In this document: in pieces, positions 1-8,944 of the stretch | How the letters are laid out: the number at the start of each line of letters is the position of its first letter | Position numbering within the stretch: the first letter of the stretch is position 1 | Notes under the pieces: generated by a model | What the model was told of the DNA's origin: nothing | Database searches by the model: none | Seen by the model: the letters and a program-made list of their open reading frames with translations, nothing else | Assembly (NCBI RefSeq): GCF_016718685.1 | Contig: NZ_JADKCX010000007.1 | Span: forward strand, 74,994-138,993 | Length of the DNA stretch: 64,000 bases | DNA from: Haliscomenobacter sp. | Lineage (GTDB): Bacteria; Bacteroidota; Bacteroidia; Chitinophagales; Saprospiraceae | Reading direction: 5' to 3' | Position numbers and translations under genes: made by a program

Positions 1-447
1 CGATGTACTCGTTACATCATTGAGGCCCTCTGCACCAGGTGCTGCGTATTTTTTGGTTATTTTTCCTGTAGCTAAATCAATCTCTACCAAATGGGTGATA
101 TCGGCGGTATACAATTTTCCATTGGCGATGGCCATACCTTTGGGTGCACTCAGACCTGTGGCCCATTTGGCGGCAATGGTAGTACCATCAGTAGCTAGTT
201 TGCCGATAGAGCCTTTACCGTCAGCGCCCCAAGGCTCGCCTTCTATATTGGACACATAAATGGTGTTGCTAGCTGCATCGTACAAGGCGGATTCTGAGGT
301 CGTAAACAGGGTGTCAGATTCCCAAAGCTTCTTAAGTTCTAGCGTTGGAGCAGAATTGTCTACCGTTTTTTCGCTTTTACCTACATTGTTTTTGCAGGAA
401 AACAAAACAATAAATAATCCAAGGAGGGTCAAAAGATACTTTTTCAT
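1..447 (-). CDS. SMP-30/gluconolactonase-like propeller lipoprotein, N-terminal part
   Basis: Only the first 149 codons lie in the window; the gene runs off the left edge. It starts MKKYLLTLLGLFIVLFSC, a lipoprotein signal with lipobox ending at Cys18, so an envelope-anchored protein is expected. The following sequence (SALYDAASNTIYVSNIEG, APKGMAIANGKLYTADITHL) is typical of YWTD/SMP-30-like six-bladed propellers, where 'LYVAD'-like strands repeat. Catalytic residues of true lactonases cannot be judged because the C-terminal part is missing. I infer a periplasm- or surface-exposed sugar-lactone or ligand-binding propeller; the substrate is unknown. Confidence 0.75.
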   Translation of the reverse strand, partial: MKKYLLTLLGLFIVLFSCKNNVGKSEKTVDNSAPTLELKKLWESDTLFTTSESALYDAASNTIYVSNIEGEPWGADGKGSIGKLATDGTTIAAKWATGLSAPKGMAIANGKLYTADITHLVEIDLATGKITKKYAAPGAEGLNDVTSTS

Positions 448-1278
448 TGTGGTGAATTTTATGGGTAAGTGGTTTGCTTTTAGCGTGGGGGGATATTTAC
501 CGCAGTGAGGGGGCGGTGCCCAAGTCCGCAATTTTAAATTGGCCTGACGGTCGACGAGCCGGGGGGCCCCGTTATATACTTTCGGCTCAGTCGATCAAAT
601 GGCCAATTTCTTTTTGGGAGCCCCCCCTGCCCCGTGGGTGGTCGGGCCACCCGCCCCCCATCTTTTCCCTTTTTTTGTTGAACCCCAGGCGCCCCCCCCC
701 CAGTCTTTCAAAGCGCGGAAAATCTTGTTTATGATTCAATTTTTGAACATCAATGAAAAATTCGATTTTAAAATGTCCAGCAATGATCAAATTATTGGTC
801 GCCAAAAATCGCCGGAGAGCTAAACGGGCAGTACGTCAAACTAGTCAAGGCCAAAGGCGAAATGTGGGGGCGGTTTGGGGACAGGCAGGGGGGGTCTTTG
901 AATGTAAGCGGCCAGCGACGATGAGGACGAATCTTTGCCCAGGTTTGTATTTTGTGTACTTTTTAAAGGAATTCAACTGTGCATGGATTGTTGAGAGCGG
1001 GCGACCAACCTGTCAAGGCCAAAGGGAGATGTGGCACGCGCGGGGGGGGTTTTAAAGGCTTTGTCAGGACCCGGGCCGTCAGAGCGGAGACTGTCATTGT
1101 CCCCAGAGGGGGTAGAGCACCGAGGGCGAAGAGGAGGTCTGGCTCATCCTGTTCGAGCCTAAAGCCACCAAACACACGGGCAACATCGAGCATGAAATGA
1201 CCAAATATGAGCAGGATTGGATTTGAAAACCGCATGGGTGGATACGGTTCGATCAGGTGCTCATATTTTTACCGTGCC
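448..1278. other. Gene-free stretch rich in G and C homopolymers
   Basis: About 830 bases with no convincing gene in any frame; the open frames have no recognisable motif and odd composition. The stretch has several runs of 7-10 G or C (for example near 690-700 and 1045-1055), rare elsewhere in the window. Two imperfect direct copies of a ~23-base word beginning GTCAAGGCCAAAGG lie near 843 and 1012. It could be a decayed locus, a low-quality assembly join, or a structured element. It separates two genes both transcribed leftwards. Confidence 0.5.
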
Positions 1279-2757
1279 TTATTTCCGCCACAACTCATCA
1301 ATTTCCGCATTCGGAAAATTCGTCCGCGTCCGCCAGGACTGTTGGCCATATCCGGTGCCTTTGGACATCACCAATGCCCAGAGGCCATTGCCGTAGCTCA
1401 AATTGGTAATGTGGTAGCCTTTTTCCCAAAATTCCTGGATCTCATCCTTGGGATAATGATTGCGGGTACGCCAAACCTGTATCTCGTAGCCTGCATTTTT
1501 GGACATGACCAGCGCCCAGAGGCCATTACCATAAGTGAGGCTGGTGATGTGGTAGCCCTGGGCCCAAAACTCGTTGATTTCGTTTTGAGGGAAGGCCGGG
1601 CGGGTGCGCCAAATTTGGTGGGTATACTTCGTACCCTTCGACATGATCAGGGCCCATTGCCCATCGCCGTAGTTCACACTGTTGACGTAATAACCCTCGC
1701 CCCACAGTTCTTTAATGTCATCAGCCGGGAAATCGCCACCCGTCCGCCAAACCTGATCGGAAAATCCAGTACCCGTCGACATCACCAATGCCCACAGGCC
1801 CTTGCCATAGGACAGGTTGCTGATGTAGTAATCTTTGTCCCAAAATTCCTGGATTTCAGCCTCGGGAAAATAAGTCCGCGTACGCCAAGCTTCGGTGTAA
1901 TTGGATTTGACCTTGGACATGGTCACCGACCAGATGCTGTCCCCGTAAGCCAATCCGGTAATGCGGTAGCGTTGGGCAGGCGTGGCTGTAGTGGTAGTGG
2001 TTGTAGTGGTAAAGGGATACAAGGAGGCAATGGTCTTTTTGTCTCCGGCGGATAAGTTGTAATTCCAGCCCACTTCGTAGCCATCCAGGGTAAAGGCCTT
2101 GTTGACCGGGTAGTGCATGATGGATTGAGGGTCGTACTCCCCGTTGGTTTGGGTCACCGAGTATTTGTTCAATACGTTTTTATCAACCTCTTCTTTGCTC
2201 CAGTTTTGCACTTGCATGTAGTGGGCATACACTTTGGGCTTGTTCCATTTGATGCCCGACAAGGGACTGAGGTGCTCGTGCAACAAACCCAGGGCGTGCC
2301 CGAATTCGTGCAAAATGGTGCGTTTGAACTCTTGCTCCGTGGTGTTTTTGTCAAACCAGCCGTAGTTCATCGAAGGTCCGGATTGACCACTGATGGTTCT
2401 TCCCGAATTGAGGTCTACCGAGAATTCCCTGGATTGTTTGCCGATTAAAGACCAGGAGCCTCCTTTGTTGAAGGTAATCCGGATATCGGCTTGGGGCCCG
2501 GGTACAAATTCGAAGGGAACATTGCCGTAGATGCTCCACTCGCCCACGTATTTTTTGACCTTGCTGTGCAAATATGGGTCGCCATTCAAGAAGGCAACGG
2601 TGATTTTTTTGCGGTCTTCCCATTTTAGCTCGCTGTAATACACGCCCTGGTACAAGGAGGTATTCAGGGTCGGGAAGATGATGTCTTGACAGAATTGAGT
2701 CTGCGCAAAAGCAAGTTGCGCGAAGGTGATGAAAAGGAGGGTGATCATTGGTTTCAT
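1279..2757 (-). CDS. Astacin-type (M12A) zinc metalloprotease with five C-terminal repeats
   Basis: 492 residues from the ATG at 2757; that start gives a clean signal peptide (MKPMITLLFITFAQLAFAQ), whereas the longer open frame adds a non-signal leader. The zinc motif HEFGHALGLLHEH (about residues 150-162: His150, Glu151, His154, His160, Glu161) and the Met-turn SIMHY (about 212-216) are those of astacins. A Thr-rich linker (about 250-258) leads into five tandem ~46-residue repeats of the form YxIxxLxYGxGLWALVMSKG...WRTRxxFPxxEIxEFW, similar to DUF7477-type repeats. I infer a secreted endopeptidase whose repeats bind a ligand or surface. No T9SS sorting domain is present. The frame is intact. 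Confidence 0.85.
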   Translation of the reverse strand: MKPMITLLFITFAQLAFAQTQFCQDIIFPTLNTSLYQGVYYSELKWEDRKKITVAFLNGDPYLHSKVKKYVGEWSIYGNVPFEFVPGPQADIRITFNKGGSWSLIGKQSREFSVDLNSGRTISGQSGPSMNYGWFDKNTTEQEFKRTILHEFGHALGLLHEHLSPLSGIKWNKPKVYAHYMQVQNWSKEEVDKNVLNKYSVTQTNGEYDPQSIMHYPVNKAFTLDGYEVGWNYNLSAGDKKTIASLYPFTTTTTTTTATPAQRYRITGLAYGDSIWSVTMSKVKSNYTEAWRTRTYFPEAEIQEFWDKDYYISNLSYGKGLWALVMSTGTGFSDQVWRTGGDFPADDIKELWGEGYYVNSVNYGDGQWALIMSKGTKYTHQIWRTRPAFPQNEINEFWAQGYHITSLTYGNGLWALVMSKNAGYEIQVWRTRNHYPKDEIQEFWEKGYHITNLSYGNGLWALVMSKGTGYGQQSWRTRTNFPNAEIDELWRK

Positions 2758-2828
2758 GGACACAAAGTTATCCAGGTGATTCAATTCAGGCCATAATTTT
2801 TCGTCAACTCGTTTATCTTGAATTGAAA

Positions 2829-2900
2829 CCCGACAAAGTCGGGGTGCTAAATAGTTACGATGTGACAAAAAAATCTGTGGAAATCTGTGGAATCCGTGGT
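2829..2900. repeat. Short hairpin plus CTGTGG word repeat
   Basis: CCCGAC-AAA-GTCGGG (2829-2843) is a small perfect hairpin. It is followed at about 2871-2900 by tandem words AAATCTGTGG, AAATCTGTGG, AATCCGTGG. It lies just past the stop of the leftward response regulator gene, so it could help end that transcript, but no T-run follows. It resembles one arm of the word-built hairpins elsewhere in the window. Confidence 0.4.
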
Positions 2901-2944
2901 GACATTGTCTTTAACCATTTCCGCCGCAGGCGGGTACTTAACTT

Positions 2945-4315
2945 TTACTCCTCCTCAAATGCAATTCCGTATTTCTCCAGCCTCCGATACAACGCAAAGC
3001 GCGTAATACCCAGAGAACGCGCCACTTTTGACAACTTATTTTGGTGAAAAGCCAGTGCGCGTTTAATCATCTCCAATTCCATTTCCTCCAGGGTCATACT
3101 TCCGACTTCCGGGAATTTGACACTACCTTTTGTGCCTGAACCAAAACTTTGCAAGTTCTTTTGAAAATCGGCAACCCCGAGTTCATCCCCAGTACTCAAG
3201 AGTACCGTACGTTCCACGAGGTTTTTTAACTGGCGAATATTACCCGGCAGCGGCAGGTTCTTCAGCCAATGCAAGGCCTCTTTGTGCACTCGCAGTTGAG
3301 GTCGATTGTATAATGTTTTGAGGTTGTTGACAAAAAAATCGACCAATGCGGGAATGTCTCCCGGGCGCTCGCGCAGGGCGGGAAGTTTAACGGTAATGAG
3401 GTTGATGCGGTAAAAAAGGTCTTCACGGAAAGTACCCTGCCCCACCATTTCTTCCAGGTTGCGGTTGGTGGCACATACCACGCGCACATCCACGGTTTTG
3501 CTGCGGCTGCTGCCCAGGGGTTCAAAGGTACGGTCTTGTAGCACCCGCAAGAGTTTGACTTGACTGGCCAAATCCAGATCCCCAATTTCATCCAAAAAAA
3601 TACTGCCTTTGTGCGCCATTTCAAAGCGCCCGATTCGATCGGTTTTGGCATCGGTAAAAGCGCCCCGCACATGGCCAAACAACTCACTTTCAAAAAGGGA
3701 AGCGGAAATACCCCCCAGGTTTACTTTGACAAACGGCGCTTTGGCGCGTTTGCTGTTGAGGTGGATGGCTTCGGCAATGAGTTCCTTACCAGCACCACTT
3801 TCCCCCGTGATCAGGATGGGGGCGTCGGTTGGAGCCACCCGGCCAATAGATTCGAGCAATTCCAATAATTTTGGGTCTTCCCCAACGATGTTTTCAAAAT
3901 GAAACTGCTCATCCAGTTTTCTGCGATTGGGGGATTGCGGAGGCGATTGAGCCAACTTGAGGGCAGTACGCACCGCTTGCAGCAAGGCTTCGTTTTGCCA
4001 GGGTTTGGTCATAAAATCGGCGGCACCAATTTTCATCCCTTCCACCGCCAGTTCAATCGAGCCCCAGCCGGTGAGGAGGATAACGGGCAATGCAGGGTGA
4101 ATGTTTTTGATTTTGCGCAAGGTGCTAAGGCCATCCGACCCGGAAGTTTCAATGGAAAAATTCATGTCCAGAATGGCCAATTCGGGCGTATGTTTTTGCA
4201 AGAAACTTAAGGCCTCAGTAGGAGAACTGGCGGTGCGTACTTCGAAGCCTTGCTGTTGGAACAGCAGCGACAAGGAAGTTTGAATGGCAATATCGTCATC
4301 GATGAGCAGCAGCAA
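2945..4315 (-). CDS. Sigma54-dependent response regulator, NtrC family
   Basis: About 456 residues: receiver domain with acidic pocket D6-D8, phospho-acceptor Asp50 (ELAILD) and conserved Lys104; AAA+ domain with Walker A GESGAGKE (about 171-178), Walker B GSIFLDEIGDL (about 237) and arginine-rich sensor region; C-terminal Fis-type helix-turn-helix (about 415-450). The sigma54-contact loop reads GAFTDA (about 218-223) rather than GAFTGA. No ATG fits the start: the frame opens with TTG at 4315, six bases after the in-frame TAA of the UspA gene, so translation probably re-initiates. No histidine kinase is nearby. Targets are unknown. Confidence 0.85.
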   Translation of the reverse strand: MLLLIDDDIAIQTSLSLLFQQQGFEVRTASSPTEALSFLQKHTPELAILDMNFSIETSGSDGLSTLRKIKNIHPALPVILLTGWGSIELAVEGMKIGAADFMTKPWQNEALLQAVRTALKLAQSPPQSPNRRKLDEQFHFENIVGEDPKLLELLESIGRVAPTDAPILITGESGAGKELIAEAIHLNSKRAKAPFVKVNLGGISASLFESELFGHVRGAFTDAKTDRIGRFEMAHKGSIFLDEIGDLDLASQVKLLRVLQDRTFEPLGSSRSKTVDVRVVCATNRNLEEMVGQGTFREDLFYRINLITVKLPALRERPGDIPALVDFFVNNLKTLYNRPQLRVHKEALHWLKNLPLPGNIRQLKNLVERTVLLSTGDELGVADFQKNLQSFGSGTKGSVKFPEVGSMTLEEMELEMIKRALAFHQNKLSKVARSLGITRFALYRRLEKYGIAFEEE

Positions 4316-4321
4316 GCTTGT

Positions 4322-5158
4322 TTACGATTTAAAGATGAGTACGGGAATATTGACTTCCTGGATGACTTCATGGGCCAGTCCACTGCGCAAAATCCGATCC
4401 CAAAAGCCCTTGCGATAGGCCGTTAGCGCGATCAAATCGGCTTTTACTTCTTGCATGTAGCGCTCAAGGTGATCCATGATGTCATCACCTTCCAGAATGG
4501 TAAAACGCACCCGTTGGTCTTCATTGTCCTCTTCCAATGCGCGCATGATTTTTTCCATCTGTTGTTTGGCCCAGGCATTATCAGCCGGATCATCATTCAC
4601 GTGAACCAGATAGAGGTTGGCATCCAGAGCCTGGCACCAGGCGACCATTTTTTCGATGGAGGCGAGGTTGGCTACGTCAAAATCGGTGGCGTATACCACA
4701 CTTTTAATGGGGGTAAATTGAGTTCCGGGGGGCGTCATCAATACGGGCACCTCTGCGAGATTGATCATTTTTGAGGCGAGCCCACCAAAAATACGCCCAG
4801 CCAAGCCCATGCGGTTGCGCATACCCATGATGATCAGGTCTGCGTCGTATTTACCGGTCAATACCTCTATGCCGTCCCAGAGGTTGTCGCCCACAATCAC
4901 CCCATGAACCGGGAGTTTTTGGTCTTCTTCAGGGGTGTTGGTCTGGATGAACTGCCTCAATTTGTGCAGGGCATCCAACTGCTCGGTATTGATACTTTCA
5001 TCCAATTTAGCGCTGTCTTCTACTGTAGGAAAGTCTGCACTGTCTTCTACGTGAGCAACGTAGAGTTCGTTGTGCAAATGACGGGTAAGGTGCAAACCAT
5101 ACCGAAAAGGTTGGGCACTGTTGTGGTGAAAATCAGTGAGGCATAAAATGGAGTCCAT
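4322..5158 (-). CDS. Tandem-domain universal stress protein
   Basis: 278 residues with two UspA folds. The first half ends in the ATP-loop-like sequence MGMRNRMGLAGRIFGG followed by VPVLMTPP; the second ends with DLIALTAYRKGF...VNIPVLIFKS, where the nucleotide loop is degenerate. Cytosolic stress or adenine-nucleotide-binding role by family. ATG at 5158. It is the first gene of a pair with the sigma54 regulator, which starts two codons after this TAA in the same frame. Confidence 0.85.
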   Translation of the reverse strand: MDSILCLTDFHHNSAQPFRYGLHLTRHLHNELYVAHVEDSADFPTVEDSAKLDESINTEQLDALHKLRQFIQTNTPEEDQKLPVHGVIVGDNLWDGIEVLTGKYDADLIIMGMRNRMGLAGRIFGGLASKMINLAEVPVLMTPPGTQFTPIKSVVYATDFDVANLASIEKMVAWCQALDANLYLVHVNDDPADNAWAKQQMEKIMRALEEDNEDQRVRFTILEGDDIMDHLERYMQEVKADLIALTAYRKGFWDRILRSGLAHEVIQEVNIPVLIFKS

Positions 5159-5177
5159 TGAAAATGGGTCTTTATTT

Positions 5178-5273
5178 AGGGTTCGTAGGTTCGAGGGTTC
5201 GGGGGTTTAATCGGTCGCCGAGCGGAGCCGAGGTGCCCGATTAAACCTTCGAACCCCCGAACCTACGAACCCT
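5178..5273. repeat. GGGTTCG-word hairpin, element A
   Basis: A ~36-base arm starting GGGTTCGTAGGTTCG (5178-5213) is mirrored almost perfectly by 5237-5272, giving a long hairpin with a ~23-base loop. It fills the gap between the start of the UspA gene and the stop of the TerC gene and touches the TerC stop codon. Other members of the family are at 30354, 49669 and 61076. Confidence 0.85.
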
Positions 5274-6283
5274 CTATATCCCTTCCTCTGCTTTTTCCGG
5301 TTCAACCTCCCGGATGGAGTTTTTGGCTTCTTCCCGACGCTGCTGCAATACTGCGGGCAAAGAAGGAAGGATACCTGCCGCCAAAGAAACAGCAATGACA
5401 GCCAGGGATAGCCATTCCGGCAAATCGATGTGGTGCACCAAACACATTTTGATGCCTACAAAAGCCAGAATCACCACCAGGCTATAACGCAGGTACTGAA
5501 ACTTGTCGAGCATGGAGGCTAAAACGAAATACAGAGATCGCAGCCCTAAGATAGCAAAAATATTGGACGTAAATACCAGAAAAGGATCAGTGGTGATGGC
5601 AAATATAGCCGGAATGCTGTCGAAGGCAAATAGAATATCGGTGGTCTCTACGACTAAAAGGGCAATAAACAAAGGGGTAGCCGCCGTGACATGATCAATT
5701 TTTATGAAAAATTTTTCTCCGTGAAATTGATCGGTGACCGGAAAAAATCGCTTGGCCAGTACTACCAGAGGGTTTTTGTCTACTTCGACATCCTCATCGT
5801 GGTCTTTTGGGTCAACATGCGGTAAGAAGTGTACAGCAAAATTGCACCAAATATGTACGTAATCCAGCTAAAACGATGCAAAAGCGCCGATCCAACCACA
5901 ATCATCAAGCCCCTAAACAGCACAGCTCCGATGATGCCCCAAAACAAAACCCGGTGTTGGTATTTTTGAGGTATCCTGAAGTAAGTAAAGATCACCGCGA
6001 TGACAAAAATATTGTCGACACTCAAGGACTGTTCAACGAGGTACCCTGTCAAATAGGTAATGACTGCCTTTTGCCCCGACATGGGCGCACCATCTTCGTG
6101 CACCCAATGGTTTTCATAGGCGAAATAAATAAAGATGCTGAACAAGAGTGAAACAGTAACCCAAACTCCCGTCCAACGCAGGGCTTCTTTGGCACTGATG
6201 GTATGAGAATCTTTATTAAAAACACCCAAATCCAGGGCGAGTAATGCAGCGACTAAGACTAAAAAGCCAATCCAGATGAACAT
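5274..6283 (-). pseudogene. TerC-family membrane protein, one frameshift
   Basis: Two open frames join to a ~335-residue TerC/Alx-type polytopic protein. The N-terminal part (6283 to ~5815) contains the conserved VEQSLSVDNIFVIAVIF helix with its acidic residues. The C-terminal part (to 5274) contains the second signature ALLVVETTDILFAFDSIPAI. The break is near 5815, just before DPKDHDEDVE in the correct frame; one base restores the whole protein. The family is linked to tellurite resistance and Mn/metal efflux. The acidic C-terminal tail ends inside hairpin element A. Confidence 0.8.
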
Positions 6284-6410
6284 AATTTACGATTCAGTTG
6301 ATGGTAGTGATAACGGTGATGATGGGCCAAAGGTAATCTTCAAAATGAACCTGCACAATTGTGCGCATTGCTAAAGTCTTCATTCAACACCTTAAACAGA
6401 TAGGGAGTTC

Positions 6411-6446
6411 AGAAAAAAAAGAAGGGCAATCGAATGGATTGCCCTT
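6411..6446 (-). terminator. Intrinsic terminator after tRNA-Cys
   Basis: Arms AAGGGCAATC (6422-6431) and GATTGCCCTT (6437-6446) form a 10 bp stem. On the minus strand it is followed by a run of eight T after one C. It lies 16 bases beyond the 3' end of the tRNA. Confidence 0.8.
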
Positions 6447-6461
6447 TTGGTCGAAAATGTG

Positions 6462-6532
6462 AGGTCGGAAGCGGATTTGAACCGCTGTACGAGGTTTTGC
6501 AGACCTCTGCCTAGCCGCTCGGCCACCCGACC
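6462..6532 (-). tRNA. tRNA-Cys (GCA)
   Basis: The minus strand folds as a cloverleaf: acceptor GGTCGGG pairing with TCCGACC, D-arm with GGCCGAGCGGCTAGGC, anticodon loop CTGCAAA (anticodon GCA), T-arm with GGTTCAAAT. The discriminator base is T, as expected for tRNA-Cys. No CCA is encoded. The gene stands alone with its own promoter and terminator. Confidence 0.95.
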
Positions 6533-6570
6533 CTGTAGTCGTCAAAACGCGCGGTTGCGCTTTGGAGAGG

Positions 6571-6578
6571 CAAAGATA
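6571..6578 (-). promoter_or_regulatory. Bacteroidota-type -7 box for tRNA-Cys
   Basis: On the minus strand TATCTTTG matches TAnnTTTG exactly. A TTG lies 20 bases upstream at the -33 position. The box is 38 bases before the tRNA 5' end. Confidence 0.65.
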
Positions 6579-6611
6579 GGGGAACTAGAAATGCTGTGCA
6601 AGTACTTGGTG

Positions 6612-6742
6612 GAAAAAGTTGAAAAGTTTAGGGTTGAAAAGTTGAAAAGTTTAGCCCCGCGCCTAGCCAAATATTTGGTAATGAGTACTCAATGTGTGTA
6701 TTTCGCACAGCTTTTCAACCTTAAACTTTTCAACTATTCAAC
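6612..6742. repeat. GTTGAAAAG-word hairpin, element E
   Basis: Left arm words AGTTGAAAAGTTTAGGGTTG (from 6618) are mirrored by CTTTTCAACCTTAAACTTTT and following words (6711-6742). The loop is about 60 bases. The right arm overlaps the last codons and the TAG stop of ligA. Confidence 0.8.
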
Positions 6743-8872
6743 TAAAATAGCCAAAAACTCATCCTCCGTCAAAATCATCACCGTCCCCAACTCTCGTGCC
6801 TTTTTCAATTTCGAGCCAGCATCCTCCCCAACAACCAGAATATCCAGGTTTTTGCTGACCGCGCTGATGTTTTTGGCACCGGCGGCCTCGGCTTTTTCCT
6901 GGGCTTCTTTGCGGCCCATTTTAGCGAGAGACCCGGTAAAAAGGATGGTTTTACCCGCCAGCGGGGCATCGGCGGATGCGGCCTTGGGTTTGTCTTCCTC
7001 GGTTTGTTGCAGATTGACGCCCAGCGCCTCCATTTGTTGGAGTAGCTCAATATTATGTTCGTTCTGAAAAAACTCGATGGCATTGGCGGCCACCACGGGA
7101 CCTACGTCTTTGATTTTGGTGTAGTCTTCAATTTGCCAGTCTTTCAAGTCCAGCACGTGGTTGATTTCTGCGGCCAGTAGTTTGGAGACTTTTTTTCCCA
7201 AATGATGGATGCTCAAACTGTACAATACCCGGGAAATCGGGTTTTTCTTCGCCTTTTCAATGGCCGCTTGCAGCTTGGTTGCTGATTTTTCACCAAAACC
7301 TTCCAGTTGTGCCATTTGGGCATAATCCAGCTGATACACATCCGCAAAATTGCGTACCCAGCCCAGCTCAAAAAAACGTTCCACAATCTGTTTACCCATC
7401 CCGTCGATGTCCATCGCGTCTTTGGATACGTGGAAGATGATGCGTTGCAGGTCTTGCTGGCCGCACACACAATTTGGGCAACGCCAGGCGGCTTCTTCCC
7501 CTTCTCGCAGCAATTCTACGGGAGTATCGGTATTGTTGATGGGGCAAAATTTAGGGAAAACGATGGGGACTTCGCTGCCGTCGCGCAGCTCATCCATCGC
7601 TTTGACGATGTAGGGAATCACGTCTCCGGCGCGTTCGACCAGGACGGTATCACCCAGGCGCAAGTCACGGCTGGTGATGAAATCTTCGTTGTGCAGCGAA
7701 ACCGAGGAGACCGTTACCCCAGCCAATTGCACGGGTTCCAGTTTTGCAACGGGGGTAATGGAGCCAATTTTGCCCACCTGGTATTCCACATTGAGCAGTT
7801 TGCTGGTAGCTTGTTTGGCCTGAAACTTGAAGGCAATCGCCCAGCGCGGGTGATGGGAGGTAAATCCCGAGCGTTCCTGCAATTCCCGGCTGTTCACTTT
7901 GGCTACCATCCCGTCGATTTCGTAAGCGTAGCCTTCACGTTGTTGTTGCCAATAATTGCAAAAATCGATTACTTCATGGATGTTATTGCACAATTTGCGT
8001 TCCTGAACGGGCACTTTAAATCCCAATTTTTCCAGCAATTCCAGACTTTCCAGGTGGGTAGCAAACTGATTGAGCATGTTGTTGCCCGCCTGATCTGTGG
8101 CATAGCCCAGGGTATAAATGAAGGCTTCCAGGCCACGTTTGGCTACTTCTTTGGGGTCTTTGATGCGCAACCCACCAGTGGCAGTATTGCGAGCGTTGGC
8201 AAAAAGGGTAATGCCTTCTGCCGCCCGTTTGGCATTCATTTTTTCAAAAACATCCTTGCGGATCAGGACTTCTCCACGCAATTCAACCCGGTGGATGCCG
8301 TATTTGGAAAATTCCGCCCGTAAGGGGATCGAGCGGATGACTTTGGCGTTGTTGGTGATTTCTTCGCCGATGATCCCGTTGCCACGAGTGGCAGCGCGTA
8401 CCAGCACGTCGTTTTCGTACACTAGGGCAATACTTCCGCCGTCAAATTTGGGTTCTACGCCATAATCCAGGTCGGTATCCGGGTCGATGTTGAGAAACCG
8501 TTTGATGGAAGCATCCCAATCATTGAGGTCTTCGGCATTGTAGGAGTTGGCCAAAGACAACATCGGGATGAGGTGCTCTACCTGCGAAAAATCCTCGGTT
8601 AAATCGGCGGATACCCTTTGGCTGGGCGAATCGGCACTGACCAGTTCAGGGTGTGCTTCTTCCAGCCGCTCCAAGAGTTTGAACAACTGGTCGTACTCGT
8701 AATCACTCACCACGGGGTCGTTTTGGATGTAATACCGCCACTCGTGGTAAATGATCAAGTCACACAAATCAGCATGTTGTTGTGCCGGGGCTTGGGAATG
8801 CACGTTGTGATCAGCCAGAAGGTAGGCCTTCGAGCGTTCGTAAAGGGATTTTTGGTCAGATTGGGTATACAT
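6734..8872 (-). CDS. ligA: NAD-dependent DNA ligase LigA
   Basis: 712 residues, family-typical length. Order: NAD-binding Ia helices, adenylation domain with nucleophile Lys142 in EPKFDG, OB fold, four-Cys zinc finger (CPINN...CPNCVCG), HhH domains (DIDGMGKQIVERF), and a C-terminal BRCT domain (AGKTILFTGSLAKMGRKEA). Seals nicks in replication and repair using NAD. The open frame begins at a TTG (8896), but a perfect TAnnTTTG promoter covers that codon, so the ATG at 8872 (MYTQSDQK) is the credible start. The stop lies inside hairpin element E. Confidence 0.97.
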   Translation of the reverse strand: MYTQSDQKSLYERSKAYLLADHNVHSQAPAQQHADLCDLIIYHEWRYYIQNDPVVSDYEYDQLFKLLERLEEAHPELVSADSPSQRVSADLTEDFSQVEHLIPMLSLANSYNAEDLNDWDASIKRFLNIDPDTDLDYGVEPKFDGGSIALVYENDVLVRAATRGNGIIGEEITNNAKVIRSIPLRAEFSKYGIHRVELRGEVLIRKDVFEKMNAKRAAEGITLFANARNTATGGLRIKDPKEVAKRGLEAFIYTLGYATDQAGNNMLNQFATHLESLELLEKLGFKVPVQERKLCNNIHEVIDFCNYWQQQREGYAYEIDGMVAKVNSRELQERSGFTSHHPRWAIAFKFQAKQATSKLLNVEYQVGKIGSITPVAKLEPVQLAGVTVSSVSLHNEDFITSRDLRLGDTVLVERAGDVIPYIVKAMDELRDGSEVPIVFPKFCPINNTDTPVELLREGEEAAWRCPNCVCGQQDLQRIIFHVSKDAMDIDGMGKQIVERFFELGWVRNFADVYQLDYAQMAQLEGFGEKSATKLQAAIEKAKKNPISRVLYSLSIHHLGKKVSKLLAAEINHVLDLKDWQIEDYTKIKDVGPVVAANAIEFFQNEHNIELLQQMEALGVNLQQTEEDKPKAASADAPLAGKTILFTGSLAKMGRKEAQEKAEAAGAKNISAVSKNLDILVVGEDAGSKLKKARELGTVMILTEDEFLAILVE

Positions 8873-8893
8873 AATATCTGCTTTAAGCGCATC

Positions 8894-8901
8894 CAAAAAT
8901 A
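8894..8901 (-). promoter_or_regulatory. Probable ligA promoter, -7 box TATTTTTG
   Basis: Exact TAnnTTTG on the minus strand, 21 bases upstream of the ATG at 8872. Its position decides against the longer TTG-initiated frame. Confidence 0.6.
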
Positions 8902-8944
8902 ATCGTTTCTTTTGATTATATGCACTTAAAACTATTTTTTGTTT

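Noticed and set aside
474..1235. Several open frames in the GC-rich stretch
   Set aside because: No motif, unusual composition, overlapping on both strands, and proteins rich in Pro/Arg from homopolymers; not credible genes.
1207..2055. Long open frame opposite the astacin gene
   Set aside because: It is the antisense shadow of the five repeats, which explains its repetitive protein; the leftward frame has signal peptide and catalytic motifs.
7307..8323. 338-codon frame opposite ligA
   Set aside because: Antisense shadow of a well-conserved, complete ligA; no recognisable domain.
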